Source: Nonomuraea rhodomycinica
GTDB lineage: Bacteria > Actinomycetota > Actinomycetes > Streptosporangiales > Streptosporangiaceae
Assembly (NCBI RefSeq): GCF_013363995.1
Contig: NZ_JABWGO010000001.1
Coordinates: 868,001-932,000, forward strand
Direction of reading: 5' to 3'
DNA: 64,000 bases
The translations under genes and the position numbers were made by a program. Below are positions 51,246-58,033 of this stretch, piece after piece; position 1 is the stretch's first letter, and every line of letters begins with the position of its first letter. The notes beneath the pieces are model-generated. The model was given only the letters and a program-made list of their open reading frames with translations. It was not told the origin of the DNA and made no database searches.

Positions 51246-51557
51246 TGCCCTCCTTTGCGGCTTTTGCGGCGAATGACGCTTCAGAGAGGCACATCGTATA
51301 TCTGGCCGCTATCTGGCCGTCTTGCACCCCGCCGCGCAGGGACGGCGTACCGCACCGGTGCCCGTGCCCCCACCACGGGCACCGTCTGGACGCGCATGAC
51401 CTCACCACCGGCCGCCGGATGACCGAGCGCGGCCCCACCGCGGACCACATGCTCGCCATGCTCGACACCCACCGCTTCTTCGCCGGTCTGGGCACTTCCC
51501 GGTCCGCCAGCCGACAGACCCCCGCAACGGAGCCGGTGGCGGAAGGCGGCGACCAGG
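51246..51557. other. Intergenic region with a possible gene fragment
   Basis: One plus-strand frame (about 51340-51500) reads RCPCPHHGHRLDAHDLTTGRR and on to DHMLAMLDTHRFFAGLG. It looks like the Cys/His end of a longer protein but has no start or upstream context. I do not call it a gene. Confidence 0.3.
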
Positions 51558-52292
51558 TCAGAGAACTGCGGGCCGTACGGCGAGCTCCAGGTCCGCCGCG
51601 TTGGCCAGGGCGTCAGAGAGGCGCTCCCGTTGTGAGTCGTCCAGGGGCGTGGCCGCGACGCGGGCCAGCAGGCGCTCGGCCGTGTCGAGGTCGCCGAGCC
51701 GGACCGCCAGTTCGGCCCGGTAGACGAGGGCCTCGACCAGGGTGGTGACCGGGGTGGCGTCGTCGGCCCCGGCGAGCTTGCCGTCCAGGATCTTCGCGGC
51801 CTGACGGGTGTCGCCCCTGGCCTCCCCTTGGACGATGGCGTTCTCCAGCGCCCGCGCCAACGGCCCGCTCGCCGCGTCGCCGGAGTCCGCGGGGGCGGGT
51901 TCGGCCTTGGAGCGGAAGATGCGGATCCAGTTGCCGCCCGGGTCCACGACGGTGAACCCCGCGACGTCGCCGGTGTTCTTCCGCTTCCGCGGCCGGGTGA
52001 TGCGCGGGATGCCGGTGAGCAGCAGCTTTCCGTGGGCGGCCCGCATGCTCGCGGCGAAGTCCTCGAACAGGCCCGCGGTGTCGTCCACGGCGACGATGCA
52101 GGAGCCGTACGACTGCTCCGGGTCGAAGCCGGCGATGCCGGCGAAGTGCAGTTCGATGCCGTCGCGCCGGAGAGCGAGGTACGGGTTCGGGCGGGTCTGA
52201 CGGTGGGTCGTGTCGAAGCCGAGCATGCCGTAGAACGCGGCCACCTCGTCGATGTCCCGGCACGGGAGGATCGGGATGACGGTCTCGTGCAT
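51558..52292 (-). CDS. Bleomycin-resistance/VOC-fold protein with helical C-terminal extension
   Basis: The first 125 residues are a VOC half (HETVIPILPCRDIDEVAAFYGMLGFDTTHRQTRPNPYLALRRDGIELHFAGIAG and GFTVVDPGGNWIRIFRS), typical of bleomycin-binding proteins. The last 100 residues are helical and acidic (LARALENAIVQGEARGDTRQAAKILDGKLAG; LARVAATPLDDSQRERLSDALANAADLELA), a TPR-like addition that is unusual for the family. The start is ATG 52292 or GTG 52298. Confidence 0.85.
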   Translation of the reverse strand: MHETVIPILPCRDIDEVAAFYGMLGFDTTHRQTRPNPYLALRRDGIELHFAGIAGFDPEQSYGSCIVAVDDTAGLFEDFAASMRAAHGKLLLTGIPRITRPRKRKNTGDVAGFTVVDPGGNWIRIFRSKAEPAPADSGDAASGPLARALENAIVQGEARGDTRQAAKILDGKLAGADDATPVTTLVEALVYRAELAVRLGDLDTAERLLARVAATPLDDSQRERLSDALANAADLELAVRPAVL

Positions 52293-52457
52293 CAGCACCG
52301 CCCGCCGAGCTCTTGCGTGTACATCATAAACACATCATAGAGCTGCGATCAGGGGAGTAAGCGCGCTCCCGTTCGGGGCAAAGCGCCTTGCGTTACGAAA
52401 TCCGTGACAAAAAGTGAACATGTGCGCGGTGCCGCTATAAATCACAAACCCGGGCTA

Positions 52458-52477
52458 TCATCGCCATATGGCGATGA
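52458..52477. promoter_or_regulatory. 20-bp perfect palindrome over the arsR start codon
   Basis: The sequence tcatcgccatatggcgatga equals its own reverse complement and contains the ATG at 52468. ArsR/SmtB repressors bind such dyads to shut their own operon until metal arrives. The first bases of the coding region are part of the site. Confidence 0.75.
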
Positions 52478-53103
52478 ATACCGACGACGGCGGCCGGTGT
52501 GTCAGTGCGGAGATCGCGGCCGGGGTCTTGCCCGCGGCGGCGCTGTTCCACTCTCTTGCCGACGAGACCCGGCTGCGGATCGTGCGGCGGCTGGCCCGTG
52601 GCGAGGCCCGCGTGGTGGACCTCACCACCCAACTCGGCCTCGCCCAGTCCACGGTCTCCAAGCACCTGGCTTGCCTGCGCGACTGCGGCCTGATCGACTA
52701 CCGCGCCGAGGGACGCCAGTCGTTCTACTCCCTCACGCGTCCGGAGTTGCTGGACATGCTCGCCTCGGCCGAGCAGTTGCTGGCCGCCACCGGGCACACG
52801 GTCGCTCTGCGCCCCGTCCACGTGCTCACTGGCGACAGAGCCGAGCCGGCGCCCGCCGGGGAGATGGCGTCTGGTGGGAAGGCCGTGCACCGTGCCAGGC
52901 GGGAAGGCGGTGTCCGGCGGGGACGCGGCGCGAAGAAGGCGGTGTCCGGCGGGGACCGCGGCGAGTTGCTGACCAGCGGGGCGCCGCTCGACGGTGGGGA
53001 GCCGCTGGCCCCTGGAGAGCCGCTCACCACTGGGGAGCCGCTCGCCGCTGGGGAGTCGCTGGCCGACAAGCAGCCCCCGGTCGGTGGGGAGCCGGTGTCA
53101 TGA
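52468..53103 (+). CDS. ArsR/SmtB-family metal-responsive repressor with low-complexity tail
   Basis: The 211-aa protein has a winged helix (residues about 18-100: ALFHSLADETRLRIVRRLARGEARVVDLTTQLGLAQSTVSKHLACLRDCGLIDYRAEGRQSFYSL). A 100-residue tail follows, rich in Gly/Arg and then GEPLA-type repeats (GEPLAPGEPLTTGEPLAAGESLA). The normal family length is about 110-120, so the tail is an extension of unknown use. It overlaps the CDF gene by 4 nt (ATGA). The palindrome at 52458-52477 suggests autoregulation by metal. Confidence 0.87.
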   Translation: MAMNTDDGGRCVSAEIAAGVLPAAALFHSLADETRLRIVRRLARGEARVVDLTTQLGLAQSTVSKHLACLRDCGLIDYRAEGRQSFYSLTRPELLDMLASAEQLLAATGHTVALRPVHVLTGDRAEPAPAGEMASGGKAVHRARREGGVRRGRGAKKAVSGGDRGELLTSGAPLDGGEPLAPGEPLTTGEPLAAGESLADKQPPVGGEPVS

Positions 53104-53759
53104 GCGCCTCGGACCTGCCCGGCATCACTCTCGGCCCCGCCCCGGCCCGGCGGGCCGCGCTGCGCCGCCGGATCCGGCTGCTGGTGGCGGCGACCATCAC
53201 CTACAACGTGATCGAGGCCGTGGTGGCCCTCACCGCCGGCGCGGCCGCCTCGTCCGCCGCGCTGATCGGTTTCGGGCTCGACTCCGTCGTCGAGGTGGCC
53301 TCGGCAGCCGCGGTGGCCTGGCAGTTCTCGGCAACCGACCACGAGCGCCGGGAGCGCGCGGCATTGCGCGTCATCGCCCTGTCGTTCTTCGCTCTGGCCG
53401 CGTACGTGACCTTCGACGCCGTCCGCGCCCTGCTCGGCGCCGCCACGGTCGAGCACTCCACGCCCGGCCTCATCCTGGCCGCGTTCTCGCTGGTCGTCAT
53501 GCCGTTCCTGTCATACGCGCAGCGTCGCGCCGGCCGCGAGCTCGGCTCCGCCTCGGCGGTGGCCGACTCCAAGCAGACCCTGCTGTGCACGTATCTGTCC
53601 GCCGTGCTGCTGGCGGGGTTGGCGCTCAACAGCCTCTTCGGCCTGAGCTGGGCTGATCCCGTCGCCGCGCTGGTCATCGCCGCGGTGGCGGTGAAGGAGG
53701 GACGCGACAGCTGGCGCGGCGACGCCTGCTGCGCCACCTGCCCCGCCACGGAGACCTGA
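53100..53759 (+). CDS. Cation diffusion facilitator family transporter
   Basis: This 219-aa protein has five to six helices. It includes the CDF signature IRLLVAATITYNVIEAVVALTAGAAASSAALIGFGLDSVVEVASAAAVAW and the second-half DSKQTLLCTYLSAVLLAGLALNSLFGLSWADPVAALVIAAVAVKEG. The metal-site D/E residues in helices 2 and 5 are present. The usual C-terminal cytoplasmic domain is replaced by a short CCATC tail. It is translationally coupled to the ArsR repressor, so it probably exports Zn or Cd. Confidence 0.92.
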   Translation: MSASDLPGITLGPAPARRAALRRRIRLLVAATITYNVIEAVVALTAGAAASSAALIGFGLDSVVEVASAAAVAWQFSATDHERRERAALRVIALSFFALAAYVTFDAVRALLGAATVEHSTPGLILAAFSLVVMPFLSYAQRRAGRELGSASAVADSKQTLLCTYLSAVLLAGLALNSLFGLSWADPVAALVIAAVAVKEGRDSWRGDACCATCPATET

Positions 53760-53829
53760 CAGCCACCGGCACCGGCACCGGCACTGGTCCCGGGTCGGCC
53801 GAGGGGGCCGCCGACGCGGGCGAGCGCTG

Positions 53830-53946
53830 GCGCGGACGGGCACGGCGGGCGCGGACCGGCGGGGGCGGGCGCGGGCGGACACGGACGGGCACAGCGGGCG
53901 CGGACGGGCACAGCGGCGCGGACGGGCACAGCGGCGCGGACGGGCG
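53830..53946. repeat. GC-rich 17-18-bp imperfect tandem repeat
   Basis: A unit of the form cgcggacgggcacagcgg recurs about five times with drift, starting at 53830. It lies in the 641-bp non-coding gap after the CDF gene. No ORF on either strand looks real there; the long minus-strand frame is Pro/Arg-rich shadow. Confidence 0.6.
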
Positions 53947-54269
53947 GCGTGGATCGTCCGGATCAGGACGACCGGTCTCGCGTGGCCGCCGGCGCCGGCG
54001 TTCCCAGGACGATCAACGGCCGGCCTCCCTGACACGGGATCCAGGGGTGAGATCTGGACGCCGAGCACCAGGCGAGTCCATCGGATGTCGGCTAGGCAGC
54101 CCACCCCGGTGTCGGCGGGCGGCGCACCGGCGCTGATCACCGTTCTCCTGGCGAGCGGTCCGAGGCCGAAGGGGCGACTCCCGCCGGCATGAACCACAGG
54201 GCCGTCATGCGGGCGTGGGCGTAGTTGGCGGGTTCGCCCGCAGGGAGGCGCCGGCCGAGGCCGGGGAGA

Positions 54270-54290
54270 CGGCCTCCCGGCGGGAGGCCG
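54270..54290. terminator. 9-bp hairpin with 3-nt loop
   Basis: Arms cggcctccc (54270-54278) and gggaggccg (54282-54290) pair perfectly. It is in the gap between the CDF gene and the membrane protein gene. Confidence 0.5.
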
Positions 54291-54326
54291 CCGACACCAC
54301 CGAGGCCGCCGACGCCACCGAGGCGG

Positions 54327-54373
54327 CCCGTCCGGAAACGGCGTCGCCGGCGGCCATGCCATTTCCGGACGGG
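54327..54373 (-). terminator. 12-bp hairpin downstream of the membrane-protein gene
   Basis: Arms cccgtccggaaa (54327-54338) and tttccggacggg (54362-54373) pair perfectly over a 23-nt loop, 28 bp past the stop of the minus-strand gene. On the minus strand the stem has an A/T-rich inner end. Confidence 0.65.
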
Positions 54374-54400
54374 CCCCGCACCCGTACCGGGCCGACCTCG

Positions 54401-54958
54401 CTACCCGCTCACGCTCACGCCCACGCCCACGCCGGATCGACGCCTGGCTATCACGACCACGTTCTGCGACAACAAGGTCAGGCCGAGCATGAAGATGACG
54501 CTCGCGCTCGTCGACAGCGCGGTGGCGGCGTGGCCGGCGCCGTAGCCCCCGAGGAGGAAGCGGAGGCCGATGGACAGGCACCACAGGGCGACGGTCGCCG
54601 GCCCGTACCGGTACCACGTCGCGGCGAGCTTGGGGTAGATCTGCACGGTGAACCCGCGGACGACCCCCAGGCCGACCGACACCGCCAGGTCGGCGGCGAT
54701 GAGCTGGTAGTCGATGCCGTGCAGCTCCACCTCCGGCAGGAGCGGGAGGACCGGCGCGAGACCGGCGGCCAGCAGGATGATCGGCAGCGCCAGCAGCTTG
54801 ACGGGCCGGAGCTCCCGTCCGCGCGTCCTCGTCACCACGACCACCACGACCACGAACAGGCCGACGAACACCGGCAGCCGCCCGGCGCCGTCCGCGTCTT
54901 CGGCCACCGATCCGGCCACCGCCGTTCCGGCCGCGAGTAACGCCGCGAACCCCGCCAT
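54401..54958 (-). CDS. DUF1453/CcdC-like membrane protein
   Basis: The 185-aa protein has about five helices (MAGFAALLAAGTAVAGS; LPVFVGLFVVVVVVV; LLALPIILLAAGLAPVLPLL; LIAADLAVSVGLGVVRG; TALSTSASVIFMLGLTLLSQNVVVIAR). It has the YRYGPATVALWCLSIGLRF segment similar to CcdC/DUF1453 proteins. Its ATG overlaps the stop of the TetR gene (ATGA). The function is unknown; the pairing suggests that the TetR controls this gene. Confidence 0.72.
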   Translation of the reverse strand: MAGFAALLAAGTAVAGSVAEDADGAGRLPVFVGLFVVVVVVVTRTRGRELRPVKLLALPIILLAAGLAPVLPLLPEVELHGIDYQLIAADLAVSVGLGVVRGFTVQIYPKLAATWYRYGPATVALWCLSIGLRFLLGGYGAGHAATALSTSASVIFMLGLTLLSQNVVVIARRRSGVGVGVSVSG

Positions 54959-55578
54959 CAGGACTTCCCTTCCAGGTGGCCGGCCAGCACCGAGGCCAGC
55001 GCCGTACGGAATGCGGCCTCGTGCGCCGGTTCGGCCGGGTCGTGGCCGAGCCCGGTGAGCCAGGACCGCTTCCCGAGCGCGAACCCGTAGGACGCCGACA
55101 GCCCGAGCAGCACCACCGCCTCGATCCGGGCGCGGTCCGGCATCCGGTCCGCGGGCAGGACGATGCGGATGCCGGCCTCCATCGCGTCCACGAAACCGGA
55201 CAATCCCTCCGACACGCTGCCCGGGCCTTCCGCGTGCAGCATCGACCAGGCCCACAGGCGGACGTAGCGCTCGTCGGCCAGCGTCTCGAACAGCACCCGC
55301 GTCATGCCCTCGGAGTACGGCACGCCCTGGTCGGCGCGCATGCGTTCGCGCAACCGCTCGCGCTGACGCTCGTTCTCGCGCCGCAGCACGGCCTGGACCA
55401 GCGCGTCGTAGGTGCCGAAGTAGTGGGTCACCAGCCCGTGCGTGACGCCGACCGCGTCGGCGACCCGGCGCAGGCCCACGCCGTTCGGCCCGTGCCGGGC
55501 GATCAGTTCGGTCGCGGCGTCGAGGATCTCCTCGCGTGACTGCTCGGGGGCCCGCCGTCGGCGCCGTCGTTCGGCCAC
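54958..55578 (-). CDS. TetR/AcrR-family regulator
   Basis: The 206-aa protein starts at GTG 55578 after GGAAGGGAG. It has a basic lead (AERRRRRRAPEQSREEILDAATELIARHGPNGVGLRRVADAVGVTHGLVTHYFGTYDALVQAV) with the HTH, and a helical ligand domain. It co-transcribes with the membrane protein. Two near-identical 22-bp direct repeats upstream (55605-55650) are the likely operator. Confidence 0.92.
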   Translation of the reverse strand: MAERRRRRRAPEQSREEILDAATELIARHGPNGVGLRRVADAVGVTHGLVTHYFGTYDALVQAVLRRENERQRERLRERMRADQGVPYSEGMTRVLFETLADERYVRLWAWSMLHAEGPGSVSEGLSGFVDAMEAGIRIVLPADRMPDRARIEAVVLLGLSASYGFALGKRSWLTGLGHDPAEPAHEAAFRTALASVLAGHLEGKS

Positions 55579-55604
55579 GTCGCTCCCTTCCAGGACGGGC
55601 GAGA

Positions 55605-55650
55605 GTTGTTGTCCACTCTGCCAACAGTGTTGTTGTCCACTATGCCAACA
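55605..55650. promoter_or_regulatory. Two 22-bp direct repeats upstream of tetR
   Basis: gttgttgtccact(c/a)tgccaaca occurs at 55605-55626 and 55629-55650, with a single mismatch and a 24-bp offset. Each copy has inverted GTTG/CAAC ends. The placement fits an operator of the downstream TetR. Confidence 0.75.
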
Positions 55651-55697
55651 ACGGGCCGCCCTGGCGAGCCGGAACGATCACCGGCCGCGCGGCCCCG

Positions 55698-56390
55698 TCA
55701 GGCGGGCGGCGCGGGAAAGCTCTCGGGTGTGGTCAGGCCGGTGCTCTCCAGCAGCCGCTGGTGGTTGAGCACCGCGGCGTTGGCCTGCTCGGAGAAGCGG
55801 CGGACCAGGGTGTTCTGCGTGGTGCCGCGCACGGTGCCGATCAGGGTGAAGATCTTGCCGTGGGCCAGGCGGAGCCACTTGACGTAGGTCACGTCATAGG
55901 CGGATCCGGATCTGCCGGTTATGTCGCTCATCCATGTCTGCTGCTCGTCCGTGGGCTTCACCGGCAGCGTGACGTCCAGTTTCGCGGCCAGGTCGCGGAC
56001 CTGCTCGTCCAGCGTGTGGTGCTGGGCCGCGATCCGCCTGCTGACCTCGCGGACCTTCGCCCTGCTGGCGCGCTGCATCGCGTCCTGGGCCATGGGCATC
56101 TCCCACAGGCTCGCCAGCCGGACCTTCTTGATGAGGTCGCGGTCGGTCTCCGACAACGGCCCCCACCTGGTCTCCCGGGTGCCGGCGTCGGCGGCGGCCT
56201 CCGCCGCGACCGGGGCGGGGACGGGCGAGCCGGCCGGACCGGTCCCGGCGGCGGGCGGCGCCGTGCCGAGCCCCGCGGCGCCGGAGCGCGGCGTAGGCGT
56301 GTACTGGGCGCAGGCGGCCAGCGCGCACAGCGCGACGGCGGCGCAGCTGACGAGGACCCCGCGGCTTCGGCCGAGTCTCATGCGCGTCAT
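55698..56390 (-). CDS. DUF4142 lipoprotein
   Basis: The 230-aa precursor has a lipobox LAAC at about residue 24-27 (VSCAAVALCALAAC). A Pro/Ala linker is followed by a DUF4142 four-helix domain (LSETDRDLIKKVRLASLWEMPMAQDAMQRASRAKVREVSRRIAAQHHTLDEQVRDLAAKL and FSEQANAAVLNHQRLLESTGL). An ATG at 56381 is an alternative start. DUF4142 proteins are ferritin-like helical bundles of unknown activity, here anchored outside the membrane. Confidence 0.88.
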   Translation of the reverse strand: MTRMRLGRSRGVLVSCAAVALCALAACAQYTPTPRSGAAGLGTAPPAAGTGPAGSPVPAPVAAEAAADAGTRETRWGPLSETDRDLIKKVRLASLWEMPMAQDAMQRASRAKVREVSRRIAAQHHTLDEQVRDLAAKLDVTLPVKPTDEQQTWMSDITGRSGSAYDVTYVKWLRLAHGKIFTLIGTVRGTTQNTLVRRFSEQANAAVLNHQRLLESTGLTTPESFPAPPA

Positions 56391-56568
56391 CCCTTCCGGG
56401 GCCTCGCGGGAGGCCCTGCCGAGTGATGCTGGTCACTCCGGGATACGCCCGCGCCGCAGCCGAGGGTTCAGCGCAGTGTGCAAGATTTGCACGGAGCAAT
56501 CACGGTACGGCGGCCACCGGACGGGGCCGCGGCGCCGGATCCCCGCGGCGGCTGCTCGTTGCCCGGCC

Positions 56569-56661
56569 CAACGGCGGCTACTAGTTGTCCGGCTCAACGG
56601 CGGCTGCTCGCCGTCCGGCCTCAACGGCGGCTACTCGCCAGCCGGCCCAACGGCGGCTACT
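56569..56661. repeat. 26-27-bp tandem repeat at the 3' end of the zinc-ribbon gene
   Basis: The core caacggcggct(a/g)ct starts at 56569, 56595, 56622 and 56648 (spacing 26, 27, 26). The last copy contains the stop codon of the minus-strand zinc-ribbon gene, so the array looks like repeated copies of its 3' end. Confidence 0.8.
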
Positions 56662-56815
56662 TGTTGCCCGGCTCATGGGTGCGGGTGTCGAACCGGGTGT
56701 GCCCGTTCGGACACTTCGGGATCTTCTCCCCCTCCTTGACCGAGACCTTCGCGTCACATGTCGCGCAGTGGAAGACGCCCGTCTTCTGGGCCTTCTCCCC
56801 GGCGTGAGCCACCAT
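56657..56815 (-). CDS. Zinc-ribbon microprotein (52 aa)
   Basis: ATG 56815 is preceded by GGAGG at 6 nt and opens a 52-codon frame. The protein (MVAHAGEKAQKTGVFHCATC... KIPKCPNGHTRFDTRTHEPGNK) has a C-x2-C pair and a C-x3-H pair that can bind one zinc. It resembles short actinobacterial zinc-ribbon proteins. It is probably an independent single-gene unit, with the repeat array directly after the stop. Confidence 0.72.
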   Translation of the reverse strand: MVAHAGEKAQKTGVFHCATCDAKVSVKEGEKIPKCPNGHTRFDTRTHEPGNK

Positions 56816-56979
56816 GGCGGCCTCCTTCGGCGAAGTCGTCCCCCGTCTCTACCCGTGCCCGCGCCCTTGGTGATGTCCCACTACATTTCTTGCACAGGGC
56901 AAGGATCTGCTACCGTCGGCGACGGTGAGCCGGGAAGTCTGGTCGGCATCGTCGTGTCGCGCCCTTTCGAAGGACAACC

Positions 56980-57363
56980 GTGAGCCCGAACCCGCCACGC
57001 CCGCCGGAGCCGCCCTCCCTTCGGGTCCAGGAGTGGGAGGCCGGCCCCGTGATCGTGCTCACGCTCGGCGGCGCCCTCGTCCAGGCGACGGCGCACGCGC
57101 TGGAGCGGCCCCTGGTGCGCGCCCTCGCCCGGCGCGTCCCGCCGCTGGTCGTGGTGGACGCGAACCGGCTGAGCGCCGTCGACGCGGCGGGCGGCGACCT
57201 GCTCGCGCACGCGGTGCGGTACGCCGCGCAGGCCGGCGGCCGGCTCGTCGTGGCGGGCGGGGGCGAGCACGTCGAGGCGTACGTCGCCGACGCCATGACG
57301 CCCACCCTGGACGAGGCGCTGAGCGAGCTGGCCCGGCCGCCCCGCCGCGGCGACCTCCCCTAG
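56980..57363 (+). CDS. STAS-domain protein (anti-anti-sigma-like)
   Basis: GTG 56980 after GAAGGA gives a 127-aa protein: EAGPVIVLTLGGALVQATAHALERPLVRALARRVPPLVVVDANRLSAVDAAGGDLLAHAVRYAAQAGGRLVVAGG. The strand/Asp-xx-xx-D..G pattern (VVVDANRLSAVDAAG) is that of STAS domains; the usual phospho-Ser is replaced by Ala/Val. It could be a phosphorylation-insensitive antagonist. There is no anti-sigma kinase next to it; one is at 9295 in this window. Confidence 0.75.
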   Translation: MSPNPPRPPEPPSLRVQEWEAGPVIVLTLGGALVQATAHALERPLVRALARRVPPLVVVDANRLSAVDAAGGDLLAHAVRYAAQAGGRLVVAGGGEHVEAYVADAMTPTLDEALSELARPPRRGDLP

Positions 57364-57377
57364 ACGGCGGCCCGGCT

Positions 57378-57893
57378 TCAGAGCTCCTCCAGGAACTGCC
57401 TGTCGGCGATGGGCTGCTCGTCCGCCGCCAGGCTGAAGGTGTTGAGGGCCGCCACCATGGCGTCTCGCTGCTCCTGGGTGAGCTGGGCCAGGATCCGCGC
57501 CAGGTCGCCGCGGCGGTGCCGGGTCACCCCGTCGACCAGGGCTCGTCCCTCCGATGTGAGGGCGATGCGGACCGTGCGCCTGTCGGTGGCGGACCGGCTG
57601 CGCCGCACCAGGCGCTTGGCCACCAGCCGGTCGCACATGCGCGAGGCGGTCGACTGGTTCACGTCGAGCGCCTCGGCCAGAGTGGCCAGCCGTTGCGGCC
57701 CGCGCGCGGCGATCAGGACCAGGGTGCGGTACTGGGGAAGGGTCACCTCGCCGCCGGCGGCGGCGATGGAGCGCGCCGCCACGGCCACCAGCGCCCGGCT
57801 CGCGGTCAGCACCGCCTCCACCACCGGATCGTCCACGGACAGCTGTCCGGCGGCCGAGTCCACGGACAGCCGTCCGGCGGCCGAGTCGCGCAC
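57378..57893 (-). CDS. MarR-family regulator
   Basis: The 171-aa protein has a MarR winged helix (VTLPQYRTLVLIAARGPQRLATLAEALDVNQSTASRMCDRLVAKRLVRRSRSATDRRTVRIALTSEGRALVDGVTRHRRGDLARIL). Its first 20 residues are a direct duplication, DSAAGRLSVD / DSAAGQLSVD, encoded by a 30-bp tandem repeat near 57835-57895. It is convergent with the STAS gene and its start faces the SARP 3' end. Confidence 0.9.
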   Translation of the reverse strand: MRDSAAGRLSVDSAAGQLSVDDPVVEAVLTASRALVAVAARSIAAAGGEVTLPQYRTLVLIAARGPQRLATLAEALDVNQSTASRMCDRLVAKRLVRRSRSATDRRTVRIALTSEGRALVDGVTRHRRGDLARILAQLTQEQRDAMVAALNTFSLAADEQPIADRQFLEEL

Positions 57894-58033
57894 CGTCTCC
57901 CCCCATCACCGCACCACCGACGTCACTCCCGCAGCCGGGACGTCACTCCTGCAATCTAGCGGCGGGCCCGCCCGGTCTCGCCCGTCCCCTCGGACGAGCG
58001 GCGCCGCCGCCGGACGGGCCGTGCGCTGATCGG

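Noticed and set aside
56569..56661. CRISPR-like or att-like array
   Set aside because: Repeats of 26-27 bp are contiguous with no unique spacers and end in a gene's stop codon; no integrase is nearby.
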